A DNA stretch of 9,266 bases from Gemmatimonadaceae bacterium (GTDB lineage Bacteria > Gemmatimonadota > Gemmatimonadetes > Gemmatimonadales > Gemmatimonadaceae): positions 1-9,266 of the forward strand of contig JANWKK010000143.1 in the NCBI GenBank assembly GCA_025451425.1, given 5' to 3'. A program made the position numbers and the translations under genes. Positions 1 to 6,869 of the stretch are shown here, piece after piece (the first letter of the stretch is position 1; each line of letters opens with the position of its first letter). Below the pieces are notes generated by a model. The model did not search any database, was not told the origin of the DNA, and saw only the letters and a list, made by a program, of their open reading frames with translations.

Positions 1-1
1 A

Positions 2-958
2 GCGCCCCCGGCAATCATCTCGGTGTTCATGGGCGAGCAGCTCACGCACGTGATCGAGACAATCGCCGAAGGCAAGGTGACGAACAGCGCCGATCAGGAG
101 ATGATCAAGCTAGGCGTCGCCCGGCTTCCGGAGATTCAGCGCGACAACACCGATCGCAACCGAACATCACCCTTTGCTTTCACCGGCAACAAGTTCGAAT
201 TTCGGGCGGTTGGTTCCTCGCAGTCGATCGCGTTCCCGATCGTGCTGCTCAACGCGGCGGTGGCGGAAAGCATCGCTGAGATCACCGCGGAGCTGAAGGC
301 CGAGCTGAAGAAAACCAAGAAGGTCGACGATGCGGTGCTCAAGATCGTTCGCCGCATCTTCAAGGAGACGGCCGCGGTTCGCTTCGAGGGCAACAACTAC
401 TCCGAGGAGTGGGTCAAGGAAGCCGAGAAGCGTGGGCTACCGAATCTCCGACGGACGCCCGAGGCGCTGAAGCAGCTCGCCACGAAGCAGTCGCGTCAGC
501 TGCTGACGAAGCTCGGGATCTTTAGCGAAGAAGAGCTCGAGTCGCGGTATCATGTTCGCCTCGAGCGCTATGTGAAGGACATGCTCATCGAGCTCCACAC
601 GCTTCGCGAAACCGTGGACACGATGGTCTTACCTGCGTCGCTTGATTACGTAGGCGGCTTGGCATCAGCGGCCGCCCGCGCGAAAGAGGCAGGCATTAAG
701 GCTATTCCGCAGATCGAGCCAGCGAACCGCATTGGGAAAGTGATCCAGGAGCTTCAGTCAGCGCGCGTGGCGCTCGGCAAGGCGATCGACAAAGCGGAGG
801 GCATGCACGAGGAGCTCGAGGAACAGGCAGAGTTCCTGACGCATACTGGCGCCGATGCCATGGCTGCCACTCGGGTGGCGAGCGATGCACTCGAGTTGCT
901 CGTCGACGACGAGCTCTGGCCGCTACCGAAGTATCGCGAGATGCTGTTCCCGGTTTGA
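2..958 (+). CDS. glnN: Glutamine synthetase type III, C-terminal part (5' end outside the window)
   Basis: The reading frame is open to the left edge and encodes the last 318 residues of a type III glutamine synthetase, which makes glutamine from glutamate, ammonia and ATP in the cytoplasm. Family proteins are about 700 residues long, so somewhat less than half is visible. Frame 2 begins APPAIISVF and continues MGEQL, a GSIII-type stretch in the catalytic domain. RTSPFAFTGNKFEFRAVGSS follows (bases about 167-226) and is the family's nucleotide and metal-binding core. Then come IAFPIVLLNAAVAE, a long helical region, and the typical C-terminal end WPLPKYREMLFP. An internal GTG at 23 is not the start because conserved sequence continues upstream of it. 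The gene ends at TGA just before a palindromic element that may serve as its terminator. It is convergent with the lipoprotein gene. The family call is secure from motif recognition; only the left edge is missing. Confidence 0.95.
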   Translation, partial: APPAIISVFMGEQLTHVIETIAEGKVTNSADQEMIKLGVARLPEIQRDNTDRNRTSPFAFTGNKFEFRAVGSSQSIAFPIVLLNAAVAESIAEITAELKAELKKTKKVDDAVLKIVRRIFKETAAVRFEGNNYSEEWVKEAEKRGLPNLRRTPEALKQLATKQSRQLLTKLGIFSEEELESRYHVRLERYVKDMLIELHTLRETVDTMVLPASLDYVGGLASAAARAKEAGIKAIPQIEPANRIGKVIQELQSARVALGKAIDKAEGMHEELEEQAEFLTHTGADAMAATRVASDALELLVDDELWPLPKYREMLFPV

Positions 959-974
959 GCGGTTAGACCGCAGC

Positions 975-1054
975 AGTCTCCCGAGGGAGCAAAGCGACGA
1001 GGGATCTGCGCGCTGCGCGCGCAGATCCCTCGCTTCGCTCGGGATGACAAGACT
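975..1054. repeat. Palindromic REP-like hairpin between convergent genes
   Basis: The core is a perfect 16-bp stem, 998-1013 pairing with 1017-1032, around a 3-nt loop. The outer part is an imperfect continuation: GTCTCCCGAGGGAGC on the left mirrors GCTCGGGATGACAAGAC on the right, with short indels. The terminal bases AGTCT (975-979) and AGACT (1050-1054) are also complementary. The right end provides two bases of the lipoprotein stop codon. The GGATGAC / CGAGCGAAGCGAGGGATCTG type of sequence resembles intergenic palindromes found in many copies in several bacterial phyla; that comparison is from memory. Lying between convergent genes, it could act as a bidirectional transcription end or mRNA stabiliser, although no clear T tract follows the stem. 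Confidence 0.8.
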
Positions 1055-1463
1055 AGCGTCGCTGGTACACAGGCGTGTTGCCGTTGACGGATTGTGTGAG
1101 CGTCGGACCGTCGATCGAGCCGCCGTAGCGACCACCATGGGTGCGATCGATGAACGAGATCGATGAGCCGGAGACACTATACCGGCCGCGCTCGATCGAG
1201 GTACCGGTCTGGTTCGATTTCGAATCGAATAGGTACGTGGTCGAGTCCTCGTAACTCCCGTCGTCCTTGAGCAGGAGCACGTCGCTCGTTATGCGCATCG
1301 ATGCCGTTCCGAGCGTTCTGTCGTAGGGCAGGGAAGTCCCGTTGATCGACTTGAGATCGAACGTCGCGTTCATTGCTCCCTTGGGGCTCAGTGGCCCCCG
1401 ATCGCACGCCGCGATTGCGATCGCGACCGCGACCATTGCCGCCGCCGACACGTACCGGTTCAT
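1053..1463 (-). CDS. Small predicted outer-envelope lipoprotein, function unknown
   Basis: This gene encodes 136 residues. The N-terminus is MNRYVSAAAMVAVAIAIAAC: a short basic start, a hydrophobic stretch and a lipobox (I17-A-A-C20), so the mature protein should be a lipid-anchored product starting at Cys20. The rest is polar and rich in S, T, G and alternating hydrophobic residues, including LKSINGTSLPY near the new N-terminus, LLLKDDGSYEDS, GRYSVSGSSISF and GGSIDGPTLTQ. This looks like a small beta-sandwich or lipocalin-like fold. I do not recognise a specific family. The ATG at 1461-1463 is preceded on the minus strand by AGGAAGG with a suitable gap. The gene is divergent from the oxidoreductase genes and convergent with glutamine synthetase, so it is probably transcribed alone. 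The stop codon overlaps the edge of the palindromic element. Confidence 0.75.
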   Translation of the reverse strand: MNRYVSAAAMVAVAIAIAACDRGPLSPKGAMNATFDLKSINGTSLPYDRTLGTASMRITSDVLLLKDDGSYEDSTTYLFDSKSNQTGTSIERGRYSVSGSSISFIDRTHGGRYGGSIDGPTLTQSVNGNTPVYQRR

Positions 1464-1621
1464 GCTGCCTTCCTAGCCGTTGTAAAAGATGTGACTCGCC
1501 CCGGCCCACTCTGGCCTTGGCGTTCTTCCGCAAACTCCGATCCCGCTGGACCGCGCGTGGTTAGCGAACCCTTCGGAGCACTACACGTGCCACAACAGCT
1601 CGGGAGCTCACGGCACCCGAA

Positions 1622-1669
1622 GCGCCACCATCGAAGGGATTCGCGAAGTGGCGCGTTCTGCGTCATAAT
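1622..1669 (+). promoter_or_regulatory. Candidate promoter/operator region with imperfect dyad upstream of the GMC genes
   Basis: GCGCCAC (1622-1628) and GTGGCGC (1648-1654) form perfect 7-bp inverted arms. Between them CGAA (1632-1635) and TTCG (1640-1643) form a second inverted pair around GGGA, so the whole 33-bp stretch is an imperfect dyad or hairpin. CATAAT at 1664-1669 could be a -10 element, but no good -35 hexamer lies at the matching distance. This region, in the 256-bp gap between divergent genes, is where a promoter for the long plus-strand gene run would be expected. A regulator site is inference. Confidence 0.3.
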
Positions 1670-1719
1670 TGGTCAACGCCCCATTCGCGGCAGCCGACGA
1701 GTAACAGGAGGACATACCG

Positions 1720-3399
1720 GTGCAGAGCACGACATACGACGCGATCGTAGTGGGATCAGGCATCTCGGGAGGGTGGGCCGCAAAAGAGCTCACTGAGAAG
1801 GGTCTCAATGTGCTGCTGCTCGAGCGTGGCAAGAATATCGAGCATATCAAGGATTACCCCAACGCACAGAAAGGCCCTTGGGAGTACCCACATCGCGGCG
1901 GCCACACGAAGGCTCAGGAGGCGGAGTACCCTGTACTCAAACGTGACTATCCGCTGAACGAGAAGAACCTCGACTGGTGGGCGTCCGATAAGGATTCGCC
2001 ATACACAGAAGTGAAGCGTTTCGACTGGTTCCGCGGCTATCACGTGGGCGGCCGATCGCTGATGTGGGGACGTCAGAGCTACCGCCACAGCGATTTTGAC
2101 TTTGAGGCGAACGCGAAGGAGGGCATCGGCACTGACTGGCCGATTCGCTACAAGGACATCGCGCCGTGGTACGACTACGTCGAACCGCACGCCGGAATCT
2201 CGGGCTCCATCGAGCACATGCCGCAGCTGCCCGACGGGAAGTTCCAGCCCGCGATGGCGCTCAACTGCGGCGAGGAGCTGATTGCCGGGCGCCTAACGAA
2301 AAAGTTCGACAGCAAGCGACGCATCATTCCCGGCCGGACCGCGAACGCAACGCAAGCACTTCCTGGCCGCAATCCCTGCCAGTACCGCAACGCGTGCTGG
2401 CTCGGGTGTCCGTATGGCGGCTACTTCAGCACGCAATCCTCGACGCTCCCGGCGGCGATGAAGACGGGCCGCCTCACGCTGAAGCCGTGGTCGATCGCGA
2501 CCGAGGTCATCTATGACAAGAGTCGCAAGCGCGCGACTGGCGTCCGGGTGCTCGACGCGAACAGCAATCAGGTCACCGACTACAACGCGAAGGTGATCTT
2601 CCTCTGCGCGTCAACGCTGAACTCGACGTGGCTCCTCATGCGTTCTGCAACGGACCTCTGGCCCGGAGGGCTCGGGTCGAGCTCCGGAGAGCTTGGACAC
2701 AACCTCATGGACCACCATTTCCGGTTAGGCGCCTCTGGCACGATCGAAGGAATGGAGGACCAGTACTACAATGGCCGTCGGCCGACGGGATTCTACATCC
2801 CGCGTTATCGCAATCTCTTTGGCGAGAAGCGCGACTATCTGCGCGGCTTTGGCTATCAGGGCAGCGCGGGCCGCGACGGATGGTCGCGCGCCGTCGCGGA
2901 GCTCGGTGTGGGCGGTGCGTTCAAGGACAACGCGGGCGAGCCGGGCCCATGGACGATCGGTGCCACCGCTTTTGGTGAGATGTTGCCTAACCACGCAAAT
3001 CAGATCGGCATGGACCCGACGCGGAAGGACAAATGGGGTCTCCCGGTGCTCAAGATCGATTGCGCAACGGGCGAGAACGAGCGCAAGATGCGCGTCGACA
3101 TGATGAACGACATGGCGGAGACGCTCGAGGCGGCCGGCGTAAAAAAGGTGCAAACCTATGACAGCGGGTATTTCCCAGGGATGGGGATCCACGAAATGGG
3201 GACCGCGCGCATGGGACAAGATCCGAAAACGTCGGTGCTCAACGGGAACAATCAAGTGTGGGACGCGCCTAACGTCTTCGTCACCGATGGCTCCTGCATG
3301 ACCTCGGCGGCGTGCGTGAATCCGTCGCTCACGTACATGGCGCTCACGGCTCGCGCGGCGGATTTCGCTGTCCGGGAGCTGAAGAACCGGAACCTCTAA
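1720..3399 (+). CDS. GMC-family FAD-dependent oxidoreductase, copy 1
   Basis: This 559-residue flavoprotein probably oxidises a sugar, glycoside or polyol hydroxyl group. The N-terminal FAD site is YDAIVVGSGISGG (glycines 12, 14, 17) and ends with LLLERG. The C-terminal GMC domain carries IHEMGTARMG with catalytic His491 and NPSLTYMALT with Asn534, the His/Asn pair seen in pyranose 2-oxidase-like members. Cys220, Cys226 and Cys230 form a C-x5-C-x3-C group (NPCQYRNACWLGC) like the cysteine cluster reported for FAD glucose dehydrogenases that use a small partner subunit. There is no signal peptide, so export would depend on the Tat-bearing partner encoded downstream. The GTG start at 1720 is chosen because AACAGGAGGAC lies 7 nt upstream and the FAD motif begins at residue 7. 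The second copy starts 17 nt after the stop. The family is certain; the substrate is not known. Confidence 0.93.
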   Translation: MQSTTYDAIVVGSGISGGWAAKELTEKGLNVLLLERGKNIEHIKDYPNAQKGPWEYPHRGGHTKAQEAEYPVLKRDYPLNEKNLDWWASDKDSPYTEVKRFDWFRGYHVGGRSLMWGRQSYRHSDFDFEANAKEGIGTDWPIRYKDIAPWYDYVEPHAGISGSIEHMPQLPDGKFQPAMALNCGEELIAGRLTKKFDSKRRIIPGRTANATQALPGRNPCQYRNACWLGCPYGGYFSTQSSTLPAAMKTGRLTLKPWSIATEVIYDKSRKRATGVRVLDANSNQVTDYNAKVIFLCASTLNSTWLLMRSATDLWPGGLGSSSGELGHNLMDHHFRLGASGTIEGMEDQYYNGRRPTGFYIPRYRNLFGEKRDYLRGFGYQGSAGRDGWSRAVAELGVGGAFKDNAGEPGPWTIGATAFGEMLPNHANQIGMDPTRKDKWGLPVLKIDCATGENERKMRVDMMNDMAETLEAAGVKKVQTYDSGYFPGMGIHEMGTARMGQDPKTSVLNGNNQVWDAPNVFVTDGSCMTSAACVNPSLTYMALTARAADFAVRELKNRNL

Positions 3400-3416
3400 C
3401 GAGGGGAGAGAGACAC

Positions 3417-5096
3417 GTGGAAAGCACGACGTTCGATGCAATCGTAGTCGGATCCGGTATCTCAGGCGGCTGGGCGGCGAAAGAGCTGACCGAGAGAGGC
3501 CTCAACACGCTGCTGCTCGAGCGTGGGAAGAACATCGAGCACATCAAAGACTATGTGAACGCGCAGAAGGGCCCGTGGGAGTACCCACATCGCGGGGGCC
3601 GCACGAAAAAGATGGAAGAGGATTATCCGGTCCTGCGACGTGATTATCCACTCAACGAGAAAAACCTCGACTGGTGGGCATCCGACAAGGACTCGCCATA
3701 TACGGAAGTCAAACGCTTCGACTGGTATCGCGGCTATCACGTCGGCGGCAGGTCGCTCATGTGGGGCCGCTGCTCTTTCAGGTGGAGTGACTTCGACTAC
3801 GAGGCAAACGGGAAAGAAGGCGTTGGCACTGACTGGCCGATTCGCTATAAAGACATCGCGCCCTGGTATGATCACGTCGAGCCATTCGCCGGGATTTCCG
3901 GCTCGATCGAGCACATGCCGCAGCTGCCCGACGGCAAGTTCCAACCTCCCATGCCGTTCAACTGCGCGGAGCAGATGGTTGCCGATCGCGTTAGGCAGCA
4001 CTTCGACGGCAAGCGACGCTGGATTCCGGCACGCACGGCGAATCTCACGCAGCCGATCGGCGGTCGCTCCGCCTGTCAGTATCGTGACGCATGTTGGCTT
4101 GGATGCCCGTACGGCGCGTACTTCAGCACGCAGTCGTCGACGCTGCCAGCCGCAATGAAGACTGGGCACTTGACGCTCAAGCCGTGGCAGATCGTGAACG
4201 AGGTCCTGTACGACAAGGACAGGAAGCGCGCGAGCGGCGTACGCGTGCTCGACGCGCTCTCGATGCAGAGCACCGATTACAAGGCGAAGGTCATCTTCCT
4301 CTGTGCGTCAACGCTGAACTCCACCTGGATTCTTCTCCGTTCTGCCACGGACATCTGGCCGGGAGGACTTGGGTCGAGCTCCGGAGAGCTGGGCCACAAT
4401 CTGATGGATCACCACTTCCGTGTTGGCGCGGAGGGTCGCATCGACGGGCTCCTGGACAAAGACCAGTACGGCCGTAAGCCGAACTCAGTCTACATCCCAC
4501 GCTATCGCAATCTCTTTGGCGAGAAGCGCGATTACCTCCGAGGATTCGGCTACGAAGGCGCAGCCGGACGAGACGGATGGTCGCGCGCGGTAGCGGAGCT
4601 CGGAGTCGGCGGCGGATTCAAAGATTCCATGGCCGAGCCAGGACAGTGGACGGTTGGCGGCACCGCGTTCGGCGAGATGCTGCCTAACCACGCGAACGTC
4701 GTGACGCTCGACGAGAACCGGAAGGACAAATGGGGCCTGCCCGTGCTCAAGATCGACTGCGCCACGGGCGAGAACGAGCATCGTATGCGCAAGGACATGG
4801 CGAATGACATGGCCGAGATGCTCGAGGCGGCGGGCGTGAAAGACGTGCACACCTACGACGAACCGTGCTTTCCAGGCATGGGCATTCACGAGATGGGCAC
4901 CGCGCGCATGGGAACGAAGCCCACCAACTCCGTGCTCAACTCGCACAACCAAGTGTGGGACGCGCCTAACGTGTTCGTCACCGATGGATCGTGCATGGCC
5001 TCGACAGCGTGTCAGAATCCCTCGCTCAGCTACATGGCGCTCACCGCGCGGGCGGCGAATTTCGCTGCGGACGAGCTCACTCGGCGCACTCTCTAA
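3417..5096 (+). CDS. GMC-family FAD-dependent oxidoreductase, copy 2 (tandem paralogue)
   Basis: This gene encodes a protein of exactly the same length as copy 1 (559 residues), roughly 80% identical by eye. The FAD motif (residues 12-18), Cys220/226/230, His491 (IHEMGTARMG) and Asn534 (NPSLSYMALT) are at identical positions. The frame is open back to 3312, but the GTG at 3417 is the start: GAGGGGAGAG lies just upstream and the protein then aligns with copy 1 from its first residue. Differences cluster around residues 62-74, 180-218 and 335-350, which may shape the substrate pocket or partner surface. Many synonymous differences show an old duplication rather than a recent one. It also lacks a signal peptide. 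AGGAG at the end of this gene is the ribosome binding site for the next gene. It is likely a second catalytic subunit with different substrate range, or a partner in a mixed complex. Confidence 0.93.
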   Translation: MESTTFDAIVVGSGISGGWAAKELTERGLNTLLLERGKNIEHIKDYVNAQKGPWEYPHRGGRTKKMEEDYPVLRRDYPLNEKNLDWWASDKDSPYTEVKRFDWYRGYHVGGRSLMWGRCSFRWSDFDYEANGKEGVGTDWPIRYKDIAPWYDHVEPFAGISGSIEHMPQLPDGKFQPPMPFNCAEQMVADRVRQHFDGKRRWIPARTANLTQPIGGRSACQYRDACWLGCPYGAYFSTQSSTLPAAMKTGHLTLKPWQIVNEVLYDKDRKRASGVRVLDALSMQSTDYKAKVIFLCASTLNSTWILLRSATDIWPGGLGSSSGELGHNLMDHHFRVGAEGRIDGLLDKDQYGRKPNSVYIPRYRNLFGEKRDYLRGFGYEGAAGRDGWSRAVAELGVGGGFKDSMAEPGQWTVGGTAFGEMLPNHANVVTLDENRKDKWGLPVLKIDCATGENEHRMRKDMANDMAEMLEAAGVKDVHTYDEPCFPGMGIHEMGTARMGTKPTNSVLNSHNQVWDAPNVFVTDGSCMASTACQNPSLSYMALTARAANFAADELTRRTL

Positions 5097-5108
5097 GGAG
5101 ATTCATAG

Positions 5109-5873
5109 ATGCCTAACGGTGAAGACATGATCGATCGCACTGAAGAAGTGAGCACCATTGACCGTCGCGAAGCGATCCGTCGCGTCGGCTTCTTCCTCGG
5201 CGGCGTGACGTTCATCGGCGGAAGCTCGCTGTTGACCGCATGTCAGAAGGACCGACCGGTCGTACAGGCAGGGGAGCAGGTCGGCCAGTTCGCGGCCGCT
5301 GATATGGATTTCCTCGATGAGGTCGCGGACACCATCCTTCCGGACACGAAGACGCCGGGCGCCAAGGCCGCGAGAGTCGGCCCGTTCATGGCAGTCATGG
5401 TAACGGACTGCTACGACGCGAAGGAGCAGAAGATCTTTCGCGACGGCATGACCCAGCTCAATGACGCTTGCCGCAAAGCCAACAACGTCGGGTTTGCGCA
5501 GGCAACGCCCCAGCAGCGTCTCGCTCTTCTCGAAACGCTCGACAAGGAGCAGAAGACGTACACCGATGCCGTCGAGGCCGCGCGGAAAAAGAAGTCCGAT
5601 ACGACGACGACAACCGCGGCGAAAAAGGCCGAGGCGCATCTCGAGGCACCGCGCAAGGAAGCGGGTCTCGGTGGAGACGTCGGCACCGCGACCGCGATCA
5701 CGGCCGATTCGCCACCGCACTATTTCCGCATGATGAAGGAGCTCACCTTGCTTGGCTACTTCACGTCGGAGATTGGGTGCAAGCAGGCGCAGCGATACGC
5801 CGAGACGCCGGGGAAATACGATCCGTGCGTGCCGTACAAGCCTGGCGACAAAGCGTGGGCGCCGCACGCCTAA
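5109..5873 (+). CDS. Gluconate 2-dehydrogenase subunit 3 family protein (Tat-exported small subunit)
   Basis: This 254-residue protein is the small partner of GMC dehydrogenases, expected to export and stabilise the flavoprotein at the cell envelope. The N-terminus has DRREAIRRVG (residues 18-27) as a twin-arginine signal, then a hydrophobic stretch and LLTAC, so Cys45 could be lipidated. The family core is visible as FLDEVADTILPDTKTPGAKA (residues 68-87) followed by GPFMAVMVTDCY, and near the end PHYFRMMKELTLLGYFTSEIG. Between them, residues about 157-200 form a Lys/Ala/Thr-rich low-complexity insertion with five threonines in a row. There is no CxxCH haem motif. The ATG at 5109 has AGGAG 8 nt upstream; ATG 5127 is a weaker alternative. 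It follows the second GMC gene by 12 nt and its 3' end overlaps the binding-protein gene, consistent with one transcript. Confidence 0.9.
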   Translation: MPNGEDMIDRTEEVSTIDRREAIRRVGFFLGGVTFIGGSSLLTACQKDRPVVQAGEQVGQFAAADMDFLDEVADTILPDTKTPGAKAARVGPFMAVMVTDCYDAKEQKIFRDGMTQLNDACRKANNVGFAQATPQQRLALLETLDKEQKTYTDAVEAARKKKSDTTTTTAAKKAEAHLEAPRKEAGLGGDVGTATAITADSPPHYFRMMKELTLLGYFTSEIGCKQAQRYAETPGKYDPCVPYKPGDKAWAPHA

Positions 5874-6859
5874 CGCTAATCGCGGTGCTCAGCGCCGGCG
5901 CTTGCACTGCGCCGGCGCGAGCGCAACAGCCGATCATCGGCCTGATTACCAAAACCGAGAGCAATCCCTTCTTCGTGAAGATGAAGGAGGGAGCGCTTGC
6001 AGCTGCGCAGCAAAACGGCATCCGCCTCATCAGCGCGGCGGGCGCCAACGATGGCGACAACGTTGGCCAGGTGACGGCGATGGAGAACATGATCGCCGCT
6101 GGCGCGAAGGTCATTCTCATCACCGTGAACGACTCGAAGGCGATCGTTCCAGCAATACGGAAAGCACGCGCGAAGGGAATACTCGTCATCGCGCTCGATA
6201 GTCCCACGGATCCGGTTGACGCGACTGACGCGCTGTTCGCGACGGACAATTACGAAGCCGGGATGCTCATTGGCTCATATGCGAGAGCGGTCCTGGGCGG
6301 CAAGGTACCCAAGATCGCGACACTCGATCTGTTTCCGGGACACCCCGTCGGGGCGCAACGACACAATGGATTTCTGAAGGGGTTCGGTTTGCCGGCGCCG
6401 CCGAAAGCCAGCAACGTGCTCGGGCGACCACCGCAGGTCGTGTGTATGGCCGATAGCTACGGCAATCAGAGCAAGGGGCAGGCAGGGATGGAGAACTGCC
6501 TGCAGAAGAACCCGGACATCAACCTCGTTTACACGATCAACGAGCCCACCGCCGCGGGAGCGTTCAAGGCGCTCAAGGCGGCGGGGAAAGAGAAGGGAGT
6601 CGTCATCGTCTCCGTTGATGGGGGTTGTCAGGGCATTCGCGATATCGCGTCGGGCGCCATCGCCGCAACCGCGCAGCAGTATCCGCTCAAGATGGCAGCG
6701 TTAGGCGTCGCCGCTGGCGCGAATTACATCAAGACCGGCAAGAAACCCATGGGATACACCGACACCGGCGTCACGCTCATTGCCGCGAACCCCGCGCCGG
6801 GAGTCGACAGCAAGGATGTGAAGGCGGGCATGTCGCTCTGTTTCGGGCGCCGCGATTAG
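5825..6859 (+). CDS. frcB: Sugar ABC transporter periplasmic binding protein, FrcB-like
   Basis: This is a periplasmic receptor that captures a sugar and passes it to the permease encoded next. From the GTG at 5825 it has 344 residues: a signal peptide (LTLIAVLSAG core, cleavage after ARA at residue 33) and then a type I periplasmic fold of the ribose/fructose group. ITKTESNPFF (41-50), VYTINEP with Asn239, VSVDGG with Asp265 and ATAAQQYP with Gln284 match ligand-contact regions of that fold. The overall wording (DNVGQVTAMENMIAAGAK, DTGVTL) closely recalls FrcB of rhizobial fructose import. The frame is open upstream to 5468, but that part is the shadow of the previous gene. GTG 5825 has GGGGAAA 8 nt ahead; GTG 5855 is the alternative and gives a shorter signal peptide. 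Either start overlaps the preceding gene, suggesting translational coupling. Actual ligand could differ, for example an oxidised sugar. Confidence 0.88.
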   Translation: MRAVQAWRQSVGAARLTLIAVLSAGACTAPARAQQPIIGLITKTESNPFFVKMKEGALAAAQQNGIRLISAAGANDGDNVGQVTAMENMIAAGAKVILITVNDSKAIVPAIRKARAKGILVIALDSPTDPVDATDALFATDNYEAGMLIGSYARAVLGGKVPKIATLDLFPGHPVGAQRHNGFLKGFGLPAPPKASNVLGRPPQVVCMADSYGNQSKGQAGMENCLQKNPDINLVYTINEPTAAGAFKALKAAGKEKGVVIVSVDGGCQGIRDIASGAIAATAQQYPLKMAALGVAAGANYIKTGKKPMGYTDTGVTLIAANPAPGVDSKDVKAGMSLCFGRRD

Positions 6860-6869
6860 GCAGCGCGAC

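Noticed and set aside
2377..2409. Haem c site in the GMC protein
   Set aside because: The cysteines are spaced C-x5-C-x3-C with no CxxCH.
3312..3416. N-terminal extension of the second GMC protein
   Set aside because: It overlaps the end of the first GMC gene in another frame; the GTG at 3417 has a good ribosome binding site and aligns with the first copy from residue 1.
2725..4169. Two long minus-strand frames (about 235 codons each) opposite the GMC genes
   Set aside because: Both copies of the GMC genes produce similar antisense frames because their codons are similar; there is no recognisable domain or ribosome binding site.
5468..5824. Long N-terminal extension of the binding protein
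   Set aside because: It is the shadow frame of the small subunit gene, highly Arg-rich, and would bury the clear signal peptide.
5103..5867. Minus-strand open frame of 254 codons opposite the small subunit gene
   Set aside because: It is wholly antisense to a well-supported gene, Arg/Leu-rich without family motifs, and is a common by-product of GC-rich codon use. Its equal length is coincidence.
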